Shown here: piece by piece, positions 16,319 to 23,448 of the stretch
Layout of the letters: each line of letters starts with the position of its first letter
Position numbering within the stretch: position 1 is the stretch's first letter
Source of the DNA: Chara braunii
Taxonomy: Eukaryota; Streptophyta; Charophyceae; Charales; Characeae
Length of the DNA: 25,925 nucleotides
NCBI GenBank assembly: GCA_003427395.1
Contig: BFEA01000459.1
Span: 505,415 to 531,339, forward strand
Reading direction: 5' to 3'
Notes under the pieces: generated by a model
Database searches by the model: none
What the model saw: the letters and a program-made list of their open reading frames with translations, nothing else
What the model was told of the DNA's origin: nothing
Position numbers and translations under genes: made by a program

Positions 16319-16445
16319 GTTTTCGGTCTATTCAGCAGTCCAGATACCTGTCGAATGTTGAGTAGTAGACGCAGGTCCTAAATGCTCGTGTGTTATGTTC
16401 CCTAGTCTGAAATCGAATTGGGGGGATATTATATAGACCGAAAAT
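16319..16445. repeat. Short-ended inverted repeat holding a family D end
   Basis: GTTTTCGGTCTAT (16319-16331) is nearly inverted as ATAGACCGAAAAT (16433-16445). Inside is CCAGATACCTGTCGAATG plus TTGAGTAGTAGACG, the family D right-arm phrase. Confidence 0.5.
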
Positions 16446-16666
16446 GAAAATGGAACTGGCAGTTATTAAATTCTATAAAACAATATATATATAGGCTATA
16501 CTAGCAGTTCGGTATTGCGAATACTACCGCTAAATATGGCACTATTCACTTTTCTAACCTCGGTTAAAAGACTCTTCGTCCACTCTCAGCTTTCCGACCA
16601 GATAGCTATTTAAAGACTGCGATTGGCTATTATGGCTGAACCCCTTTTTCTTCTTTTTGCCATTAA

Positions 16667-16667
<1 letters not shown>

Positions 16668-16725
<58 letters not shown>
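16668..16725. repeat. Compound (CT)n(GT)n microsatellite
   Basis: CT repeats pass directly into about 18 GT units. Confidence 0.97.
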
Positions 16726-16727
<2 letters not shown>

Positions 16728-16853
16728 CATTTTCCTCGGCCATGAGAAGACTACTGGCCAGGAGTGTGTTGGCGTGTCAATGCGCGTCTCTCTCTCATAT
16801 CGGTCAGTGAGCGAACAAGAAAGGGAGGGAGCAAGATCCACACACACATACAG

Positions 16854-16859
<6 letters not shown>

Positions 16860-16937
<78 letters not shown>
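16860..16937. repeat. (GA)n microsatellite
   Basis: About 39 uninterrupted GA units, the longest pure dinucleotide run in the window. Confidence 0.97.
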
Positions 16938-16939
<2 letters not shown>

Positions 16940-17429
16940 GGTTTCTGATTTGAGTAGGCGAAATTGGACAAGGGAGGGTTGCTTATCATTTGAGACAACG
17001 AGATGTCATGGGGCCCCACTAACAGACCGAACCCGTCAGCACAGAAAAAAGAGGATTCAAAGGAGAAAGACTGGCAACAATCTCTACTGGGCCCCCACCA
17101 GTTAGACTATGAGGACGACAGTAGCGGACACCCATTCCGCCCCCGTTCTCCGTCCCCCCCGCACCCCCCCCCGCTTCGTGTCCCCACACCTCCATGACAG
17201 CTAGCCGACTCGCACGCAGAGAGAGCAATGCCCGCGACTCACCGCTCGCCATCTGGCACGCTACCTTCCCTCGACATCAATCTATTTATCTATCAATGTA
17301 TGCATAATGTACATATACTTTATAATTAAGTTTATATAGTATTCATTCTATTTATAGTATATATACTATGTATATGTATGGTATATATACTATAACATAA
17401 GATTATATATCCAGTACATATATATATAA
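16938..17429. other. No gene; AT-rich approach to hammerhead cluster 2
   Basis: After mixed sequence with a C-rich stretch (17150-17175), 17280-17429 is strongly AT-rich with several AGTATATATACT-type palindromes. It leads into the (TA)n border of the first hammerhead unit. Confidence 0.5.
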
Positions 17430-17690
17430 GAACTGCCCGGTAAACCGTGGTAGGCAGAGAGGGCGGGGAGAAGAGAACAAGAAACGAGGGGCTGTGACGG
17501 AGTGGACTGTTTCGTCGGAGTTTGACCGACTGAGAGACTCATCAACTGACAAGAGTCTGCAGAATTCCCTAACTGACTGATTAGTACACTGAAAGTGATA
17601 TAATCCACCTTAACCCCGGTCGGTTGCGGTTAAGCATCAACGACTGCCCTTACATCTGATACCCTCCTGCGGTGGTGGGGACCACCAACC
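17430..17690 (-). mobile_element. Hammerhead-repeat unit with extended region
   Basis: The unit starts GAACTGCCCGGTAAACCG and carries a decayed ribozyme (17506-17557). It continues past GATATAATCCACCTTAACCC into a further 80 bases (to about 17685) that also occur, inverted, at 25535-25615. The copies at 17430-17685 and 25535-25786 are therefore about 250-bp inverted relatives and show that the family extends beyond the 157-bp monomer. Confidence 0.75.
17506..17557 (-). ncRNA. Decayed hammerhead ribozyme
   Basis: On the minus strand TGATGAGTCTCTCAGTCGGT.. and CCGACGAAACAGT remain. GACTCTT replaces GACTGTT, the stem I hairpin GAGG/CCTC is gone, and 8 extra bases separate TGATGA from the stem II strand GTCGG. 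It should not be active. Confidence 0.65.
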
Positions 17691-17880
17691 AGTGACCACT
17701 GCCATCCTAAACTCCTTAGACTGCAGGGTCGGGCCCCTAAGTAACCACTCAAACACCCCCCGAAACAAAGAGAGATCTGTCACAGCCAGAAAATAGTCTG
17801 CCGCGTGGTGACTTCAGACACTGCGCTGGCACTAGGGACACAGTTTAAGGAGGCCGCCGCGAATTGACTGCCGTCTTACA
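17691..17880. other. Sequence between hammerhead units
   Basis: About 190 bases that may be internal sequence of a larger element bounded by hammerhead units. It includes GAGATCTGTCACAGCC (about 17772), a partial echo of TTTGTCACAGCCCC. No open frame. Confidence 0.35.
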
Positions 17881-18022
17881 CGAGCTGCCCGGTAAACCGT
17901 AGTAGGCAGAGAGGGAAGGAGGGAGAAGAGGACAACAAACGAGGGGCTGTGACAGACTGTTTCGTCGCGGTGAGGCCTGACTTTCACCGATTCATTAGAA
18001 GCCTGTGCTTTTGTCGGTCTTT
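17881..18022 (-). mobile_element. Hammerhead-repeat unit, diverged
   Basis: CGAGCTGCCCGGTAAACCGT, GGCAGAGAGGG, GAGGGGCTGTGACA and CTGTTTCGTCG are kept. The ribozyme is altered, and the unit ends at a (TA)n tract (18024-18034). Confidence 0.7.
17955..18020 (-). ncRNA. Decayed hammerhead ribozyme with extended stem II
   Basis: The minus strand reads CTAATGAATCGGTGAAAG..CCTCACCGCGACGAAACAGTC. The essential G5 of CTGATGA is A and the cleavage strand reads GACCGAC. Stem II could lengthen to CGGTGA/TCACCG. It should be inactive. Confidence 0.5.
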
Positions 18023-18048
18023 GATATATATATCGTCAATATATATAT

Positions 18049-18220
18049 CGTCAAATAGAACTGCCTACGGTAAACCGTAGGCAGAGAGGGAGAAGGAGAA
18101 GAGGACAACAAACGAGGGGCTGTGACAAACTGTTTCGTCGGAGTTTCACCGACTCATCAGGAGGCTGAACCCTCAACAGTCTGNAGAATCCCCTCACTGA
18201 TTACACTGTAANTGATAATC
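18049..18220 (-). mobile_element. Hammerhead-repeat unit with intact ribozyme
   Basis: The unit runs from CGTCAAATAGAACTGCC to AATGATAATC. (TA)n lies on its left (18037-18048), and two undetermined bases sit near its right end. Here the hairpin is a perfect palindrome, CTGCCTACGGTAAACCGTAGGCAG (in pieces: CTGCCTACGGT / ACCGTAGGCAG). The unit contains the best ribozyme in the window. Confidence 0.85.
18128..18181 (-). ncRNA. Type III hammerhead ribozyme, apparently intact
   Basis: Read 5' to 3' on the minus strand: GACTGT (stem III) and T (cleavage after GUU), then GAGG-GTTCAG-CCTC (stem I, 6-base loop). CTGATGA follows, then GTCGG-TGAAACT-CCGAC (stem II, 7-base loop), GAAA, and CAGTT closing stem III. 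All invariant core positions are present (C3 U4 G5 A6 N7 G8 A9, G12 A13 A14, A15.1-U16.1, H17). Stem III has five Watson-Crick pairs and a possible sixth G-U pair. Self-cleavage activity is an inference from family rules. Type III hammerheads of this size are known from plant retrozymes and viroid-like RNAs. Confidence 0.92.
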
Positions 18221-18326
18221 NACCTTAACCAAAATCAAAGTAGACTATCACTCACCCACACCAGATGGAAAACTCTACAGACTGTCGGTTCACACCCCAT
18301 CACAAGCCAGCAAAATATATATATAC

Positions 18327-18364
18327 TTTGTCACAGCCCCTCGTTTGTTGTCCTCTTCTTCCTC
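18327..18364 (+). mobile_element. Fragment of hammerhead-repeat unit, opposite strand
   Basis: TTTGTCACAGCCCCTCGTTT then GTTGTCCTCTTCT follow a (TA)n tract at 18315-18325. This is the piece just 3' of the ribozyme, here on the plus strand, with the ribozyme missing. Confidence 0.7.
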
Positions 18365-18524
18365 TGACGCGAGGGGGACGGCGTGGAGGGAGAAAGACAG
18401 TACACGAGGCGAGCAATTTCCGTTTCTTTTCCTTTTTGTTTTCTTCCTTGCGTTTTTTTTTTTTTCTTTCCCCCAGATTGACGAATGACCATTCATTTCC
18501 ATTCAGCGCAGAGGAACCCACCCC
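18365..18524. other. No gene recognised
   Basis: Mixed sequence with a T run at 18452-18464. Confidence 0.35.
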
Positions 18525-18600
18525 CAATTTCAACTCGCAAAGAGGATCTGGACGCGTTCGTGGAAAGTTGCATCTCTGCTTAACACACGTCAAGAATCAG
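18525..18600 (+). mobile_element. Half copy of family B
   Basis: ACTCGCAAAGAGGATCTGGA then CGCGTTCGTGGAAAGTTGCATCTCTGC matches the left arm of the copy at 19733-19893. The right arm is missing. Confidence 0.5.
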
Positions 18601-18644
18601 GAGCGTAGATGAAATGACTCAAAATGATCAAGGATGTCGTTAGA

Positions 18645-18685
18645 GACATCCGTTAAAATTGGAACGATACAGAGTGCTCCACATT

Positions 18686-18719
<34 letters not shown>
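18645..18719 (+). pseudogene. U6 snRNA fragment lacking its centre, with A-rich tail
   Basis: GACATCCGTTAAAATTGG plus AACGATACAGAG (18645-18674) is the U6 5' part. It joins directly to TGCTCCACATT, close to the U6 3' end TGGTCCAAATT, then a long A-rich tail with single G interruptions. About 50 internal bases (GAAGATTAG to GAGAAA) are absent. Just upstream, GGATGTC-GTTAGA-GACATCC (18632-18651) forms a 7-bp hairpin in place of the normal 5' stem-loop. Confidence 0.8.
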
Positions 18720-18784
18720 GAGATCAAAGATTTTGAAAAAAAGAAAGAAAACGAAGAAAAGAGGGATACCCCTCCATTTTTATT

Positions 18785-19072
18785 ATTTTATTTTTATTTA
18801 TTTTATTTTTATTTATTTTTCTTTTATTTCTTTTATTTTTATTTCTTTTATTTTTATTTATTTTAATTTTATTTCTTTTATTTTTATTTATTTTATTTTT
18901 ATTTATTTTATTTTTATTTATTTTATTTTTATTTATTTTTCTTTTATTTCTTTTATTTTTATTTCTTTTATTTTTATTTATTTTAATTTTATTTCTTTTA
19001 TTTTTATTTACTTTATTTTTATTTATTTTATTTTTATTTATTTTATTTTTATTTATTTTATTTTATTGTTTT
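18785..19072. repeat. AT-rich tandem repeat with a 120-base higher-order period
   Basis: The base unit is TTTTATTTTTATTTA with C-bearing variants. The pattern of variants at 18791-18910 repeats at 18911-19030 with a single T to C change, and a third copy begins after it. The plus-strand frame encoding FIFIYF repeats is a by-product. Confidence 0.9.
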
Positions 19073-19134
19073 TCCTTTTCGGGAAAAAGTAGAGAAATTT
19101 ATTATCAGAGTAGAAGACTCGGAGGCCGGATTTT

Positions 19135-19148
19135 TTTTTTTTTTTGTA
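19135..19148. repeat. Poly(T) tract
   Basis: About 14 T before TTGTATTGAAAAGC. Confidence 0.8.
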
Positions 19149-19244
19149 TTGAAAAGCTGGTGCTTGTCAGTGCGAGAAAACATAAACCTTGAGGCCGGGC
19201 ATATACTAGTGACACAGCCGGACATGTGTTTACTAAGCTCGGGA

Positions 19245-19308
19245 CGTCATTGCCGTCACTTTCATCCCCGTCGGACATTTCGGAGTGTACCAGTGTGAGT
19301 ATGCCCTG
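19245..19308 (-). mobile_element. Family E end
   Basis: CATTGCCGTCACTTTCATCC then ACCAGTGTGAGTATGCCCTG ends at 19308, the exact inverse of the 1304-1319 motif. No partner is found nearby. Confidence 0.4.
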
Positions 19309-19579
19309 ATACATTCAGGCTGTAAAGAGCTGTCGTTTACCAAAACAATCAAAAAAGTTAAAAATAAATTAAAATCAAAGGTGTCCTGTCCAACCTGTGT
19401 ACGGTTGTACGGATGTTGAAAGTGTATTTAACACTCTAACGTGTCGGAGATCTGCTGACCGACCAGTCTTTCAATTCTCCGACCGGTCGAGTGTCTTCCT
19501 TTGTTCCGCGGTCGCCCAGAATTCGATGTCTTGTTGGTCTGTGACCAGTGACTGACAGACGTCCAACCCACACTTTCAC
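19309..19579. other. No gene recognised
   Basis: Mixed sequence; CCGACC(A/G)GTC words recur near 19458-19490. Confidence 0.35.
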
Positions 19580-19720
19580 CAGTCCCAAGGCCTCGGTCCT
19601 AAGGGGCAAGTCCCAGGTCCTCGGGTCCCAAGGGTAAGATCCCATGCCCGAGGTCCCAGGGTAAGAGGTCCAAGGTGAGTTCCCATTGCCGTGCTCCCAA
19701 CGGCTAGGTCCCACGGCGGA
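19580..19720. repeat. Degenerate GGTCCCAAGG minisatellite
   Basis: The words AGTCCCAAGG, AGTCCCAGGTCC, GGGTCCCAAGGG, AGATCCCATG, GAGGTCCCAGGG and TAGGTCCCACGG recur about every 18-22 bases. GTCCCA is the fixed core, which is also the family B end word, so the array may descend from element termini. Confidence 0.55.
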
Positions 19721-19732
19721 GGTCATTATCGC

Positions 19733-19893
19733 TGGGGCACAGTCACACCAGCAAAGAGGATTGGATCTGGACGTGTTATGGGAGAGGGGCAGAAAATCAC
19801 GATTTCGATCTGTTTCTCTGCATCTCTGTATAAAACCCATCCAGATTCAGGCGCTTATCCCAGTCCTCTTTGCTGCTGGGGGTTGCCCCATGT
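19733..19893. mobile_element. Foldback/MITE, family B, copy 5
   Basis: GGGGCACAGTCACACCAGCAAAGAGGATTGGAT at the left and ATCCCAGTCCTCTTTGCTGCTGGGGG.. at the right (in pieces). ATCTGGACGTGTTATGGGAG is matched by CATCCAGATTCAGGCG. Its 24-base ends pair well. Confidence 0.7.
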
Positions 19894-19986
19894 GTGCTGG
19901 TGGGATCCGTCCGTGCACTCCAAGGCGAGATCTCGACTCTTGTTGATTAGATTCAAAAGCAAATGTGAACAGAAATAGTTACATTA

Positions 19987-19988
<2 letters not shown>

Positions 19989-20046
<58 letters not shown>
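19989..20046. repeat. (CA)n microsatellite
   Basis: About 29 pure CA units. Confidence 0.97.
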
Positions 20047-20047
<1 letters not shown>

Positions 20048-20332
20048 GTACGAAAAAAGGAAAACAAAAGGAAAAGAGAAGAATCAAGAAGTCCCTTTCT
20101 CCCCCCTCCCCCCCCTCTTCTCTCTTCTAACCGCCGCGAAATCAAATAGAGACTGAACAAGCCGTGAGTAAAGTCGGATACATCCTCGATAATCTCCCCG
20201 AACACGGCCTTGTTCTGAAACGGGAAAAGGAAAAAGATACGAGAAATTGGGGGAAGAGGCGGGGGGGAAAGGGGCCAGACCTGGGGAGCAAGAAAAGAAA
20301 AACAAAATAAAATGAAAAGCCCCAAACACACG
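20047..20332. other. Unassigned; one exon-like stretch on the minus strand
   Basis: On the minus strand TTTTTCCTTTTCCCGTTTCAG (20 of its bases are pyrimidine-rich) looks like a 3' splice site. It is followed by an open 83-base stretch (20132-20214) reading NKAVFGEIIEDVSDFTHGLF and onward, with GC-rich third positions. The donor side (GCG|GTTAGA) is weak, and I know no matching protein. Treat it as a coincidence unless a neighbour exon is found. Confidence 0.2.
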
Positions 20333-20745
20333 TTACGAATCTCCGGGAGTTCAGAGTCAATTATGGAAAGTACGCAAGGCCGGGTCTACAATGGTTAAAG
20401 AAAGGAAGTACTGTGGAGTTGAAGGGCATTAAACGACTTAGTTAAGACTTCACAGGTCACTTGTTGATCATGAGCCAGGTTCTTTGGATGGCTGGCTCAC
20501 CTTTTGCTTTGAGCTTCATCGTTTAACTTTTTGGAAAGAAGTTACTGGTTAGGGGACGCTGGACCCGGTTTCCAGCAGGTAGTATTAAGATTTTGTGAGC
20601 AGCTATTTATTCTGTCGTGCTGGGCACGTAAGCTAAACTGGCTGAGGCTGCCAGGATATCTGCGGGTAGAATTGTGAGGTCCCCGGCCTCGTCTCATTGA
20701 CATATTTGCAATAAAAGTTCAGGCTTTCCAAAAAAAAAAAAAAAG
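20333..20745 (+). mobile_element. Retroposed 3' end with AATAAA and poly(A)
   Basis: The plus strand has AATAAA at 20710-20715, then 14 bases, then about 15 A (20730-20744). AACACACG stands before the segment (20325-20332) and right after the A run (20746-20753), an 8-base direct repeat that could be a target-site duplication. It holds the S2 core at 20551-20576. There is no open frame, so it is the 3' untranslated end of an mRNA or of a LINE, or a SINE. Confidence 0.5.
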
Positions 20746-20752
20746 AACACAC

Positions 20753-20798
20753 GAACGCCCTCTGAATTTGGGCCTGAACGCCCTCTGAATTTGGGCCT
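20753..20798. repeat. Tandem 23-base duplication
   Basis: GAACGCCCTCTGAATTTGGG plus CCT occurs at 20753-20775 and again at 20776-20798 without change. Confidence 0.9.
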
Positions 20799-21947
20799 GG
20801 CCTGGCCTCGCCACACTACTCCCGACTTGGCCATTTTTTCGGGAGTGGAGTGGAGTGGAGTGGAGTGGGGCGGAGCGGAGCATCTCCACACCACCTCCTG
20901 AGTTCAACTCGGGGCAGATTGAATGCGGGAGCAGTTGGTCAGAATGCGCCTCCCGAGAGGCTGGCCAGAGCACTCCCGAAATGGCTTGAGCCTCCCTCCC
21001 TCAGGCCTGTGTTTCGACCGGAGACCTCTCGCGGGAGCTGTAAAAGGCCATTTTGGGGAGACCTGTCACTCTCGCGGCGGCCTGTGGGCCTCGCCACACC
21101 ACTCTCGAATCTCGAAAATTCGAGAGTTGGGCATTGCCACACAGCCTCACGAAAAAAAAAAAACTCGGATTCTTTCGAGAGCTGTCAGAAGGCTGGTTTC
21201 GAGGGCCTTCTCAAAAAGATGTTTTCACCCAGCCTGCAGCTTTGTGGTTTTCGTGATACCTCCCATCGGCGCTAGAGGTCGTGCTCCGTTTCGAGAGCTG
21301 TCAGGCCGTGTTTGGACGGTAGTACGCCGAACGAGAAATGCGCACTCTCCAAAGCAACTCTCAAAAATGCACCATCTTCGAGAGGCGGTTGACGCATGTA
21401 TACAAACCATCTTTGCGGTTCGGTGCATTGACAGTGAGGAAGGCTTCCGCTCAGCACGGCCTCCCCGCGGTACGGGACATGCTTCCAATTCGAGAGTTCG
21501 GCTCCGCCACACAGCACTACCGAATCTGCCCGCGGAGAGGATCCATGTTCGAGAGAAAAAATGTCGAGTGCGCTGTGTTGCGAAGGGCCCTTTCCTCTCG
21601 AAAACCGCCCTCTCGAAAAGTTCTAACAGCTAGCGAAAATTTTCGAGATTCCAGAGTGGTGTGGCGAGGCCCTGTGTTTCGACGCTCGCTTGAGCCTCCC
21701 GCCTGTGTTTCCACCAGAGAACAGTCTCTGTGCGCAGACGAGATTTCTTCTCACAGTTTTCGTGGCCACATGCTGGACAGTGCTGGACACGGGACAGTCT
21801 CTGGGCCTCGGCACACCACTCTTGAAATGTGAAGAAGACAAAAACATGGCGGGTGCATCTGGCCGTGTTCTAGAGGAAGTTCATTCTCATGTTGCACATT
21901 TCAAGAAAAGGGGGGTGATGCCCTCTATATCTCAAGAGCGCCTCCTG

Positions 21948-22035
21948 GAGCGTGGTCCCACTAGCAAAGAGGACGCGTTTATGGAGATGTGCAGGAAATC
22001 GAGATTGAACACATCCAGATTCCGGAGCCCAGAGA
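21948..22035. mobile_element. Family B, truncated copy
   Basis: GCGTGGTCCCACTAGCAAAG plus AGGACGCG is the left end. GGAGATGTGCAGGAAATCGA and ACATCCAGATTCCGGAG are the core. The right end is missing. Confidence 0.55.
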
Positions 22036-22059
22036 GCGCCCTCCCGACTGGATTTTTTT

Positions 22060-22357
22060 TTTTTTTTTTTCCGAATGGATTTTCGCGTCTTCTCCAAGTC
22101 GGGAGTAGTGTGATGGAGTTGTGGGCTGTGATGGCATTTTTTGTTTCTTTTTTTCTTTGTTTCAGGGGAGGAGACATGACAGGACAGCGCCCCGGGTTTG
22201 GGGGTATTTTCTGTTCCTAGTCCCAATTCCTCCTCCGCCTGTGGTAACGGTGATTCAAAGGTTTTCCCGTCTCCGGGTTGTTTGAGCATTACTCGAAGTT
22301 ATAATATGAAGCCCTGAGGGCCCCTTTTTTGTATTTAAAAAAAAAAAAAAAAAAAAG
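22060..22357. other. No gene; T and A runs
   Basis: Poly(T) at 22053-22070 and poly(A) at 22339-22356. CGGGAGTAGTG occurs at 22100 and 22360, flanking the stretch like a direct repeat. Confidence 0.4.
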
Positions 22358-22382
22358 TCGGGAGTAGTGCGGCGAGGCCCTT

Positions 22383-22775
22383 TATTATAACATGATGAGG
22401 ATTTTGTCCTGTTGTGGCGACGCTTCGACGCATGCTCCTGCTATTGACAGGTAGCTGCACTGGAATGCCCTTTTGTTTCTTGTTCCTTTTCCGCTGGCCT
22501 CGAAACCAGAAGCGACAAAAGAGGACTCCACATCCGGAAAAAAAAAAAGAAGAAGAAGAAGAAAAAACAAAAAAGAAAAAAGAAAGACTTGCATTCGCAA
22601 CGTTTGTCTTCGGCAAGTTCATTTGCTTTTCTTTTTGAACTCTTGAACATTTTTTTATTTTTTTTTTCCCTTTCAACTTTTTCGAATCCCGACAAAACTT
22701 GCAGTACACGATATTTCACATCCATTTCCCTTTCAAAAAAGCTACACCCAGAGAGCATTCGCCCGTTGCTTTGCT
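22383..22775. other. No gene recognised
   Basis: Mixed sequence with an A/G-rich tract at 22540-22590 and a T-rich tract at 22650-22670. Confidence 0.4.
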
Positions 22776-22925
22776 CAGCAGACCTGAGTTTTTCTTAGTT
22801 TTTTTTTTTTTAAACAGGGGCTCCATTCTATTTGTGGGGAGCAGCACATGCTGGGAACCGGGCCCAGCGTCCCTTATACACCAAATTAAGGTTCGAGGCC
22901 GGGGTCCCCACAGCAGACCTGAGTT
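22776..22925 (-). mobile_element. Short retroposon (family S2) with 15-bp target-site duplication
   Basis: CAGCAGACCTGAGTT occurs at 22776-22790 and 22911-22925. Between them, on the minus strand, about 105 bases run from TGGGGACCCCGGCCTCGAAC through the core AAGGGACGCTGGGCCCGG and TTCCCAGC to a poly(A) of about 12. The plus strand also shows GGTTCGAGGCC (22890), a B-box match, but on the strand opposite to the tail. Confidence 0.75.
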
Positions 22926-23044
22926 CGATGAGCATCATAAACAAAAGTTAACTCTTGAGTTACATGGGGCCAAGCAGCTCGATGATGACCCCTCAATGCT
23001 GTGACCCTTCCAAAAAAGCCTTTAAAAAGGTATAGATAGAACAG

Positions 23045-23180
23045 GAAAAAAAGAGCGATACAAATATTTAACTGTCAAAGGAAACAGCTGCTGGACCCAA
23101 AAAAGGAGAGAGACGTGGCCCTTCCAGAAAAGGGGGGGAAAAAAAGAGATACAAATGTTTAATTGTTAAAGAAACAACTG
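23045..23180. repeat. Imperfect direct repeat of about 45 bases
   Basis: GGAAAAAAAGAGCGATACAA..GGAAACAGCTG (23044-23090) is echoed by GGAAAAAAAGAGATACAAAT..AGAAACAACTG (23138-23180), period about 94. A-rich GATAGAG(C/A)TGTTA words recur at 23290-23345. Confidence 0.65.
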
Positions 23181-23448
23181 GAGAGTTGGTTGCAAAAATG
23201 TTACTGGTTTTTTTTTTTTTTAAGTTAATTGCAAAGGTTGCGCGGGAGGACTCAGCCCACATTTCGGGGAAAAAAAAAAAAAAAAAAAGGTAGAGATGTT
23301 ATTTGCACATATTTCGGAAAGAAAAAAAAGATAGAGCTGTTACTTCTTGTTTTTTTTTTTAAGCCCAACCAATTCAATTACCTGTCAAATCTGGACAGGA
23401 CGGACTTTCAGGCCTTTTTTTATTGTCATTATAGTAGAGATGTAACTT
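23181..23448. other. No gene; A and T runs
   Basis: T run at 23207-23220, A run at 23270-23288 and T run at 23349-23360. Confidence 0.4.

Larger units (their letters stand above)
20800..22380. mobile_element. Nested cluster of family C ends
   Basis: Variants of CTCGCCACACCACTCTCGA occur in both orientations near 20806, 21091, 21135, 21500, 21650, 21806 and 22360. CTCTCGAAT/ATTCGAGAG hairpins occur at 21100-21125, and (TGGAG)n at 20838-20868. The internal module of families C and D is at 21845-21902. The frames of 141-236 codons here are built from these arms and contain no domain. Confidence 0.55.

Noticed and set aside
17607-17685. 5S rRNA fragment (GGTTGCGGTTAAGC words)
   Set aside because: The 5S internal control region could not be aligned beyond a few bases; the segment is instead shared with the hammerhead-unit relative at 25535-25615.
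18733-19092. 119-codon frame of FIFIYF repeats
   Set aside because: It is a direct translation of the AT-rich minisatellite.
20923-21633. Longest non-microsatellite open frame (236 codons, plus strand)
   Set aside because: It is assembled from family C repeat arms (CTCGCCACACCACTC words) read in one frame, with overlapping long frames on both strands, and no domain is recognisable.
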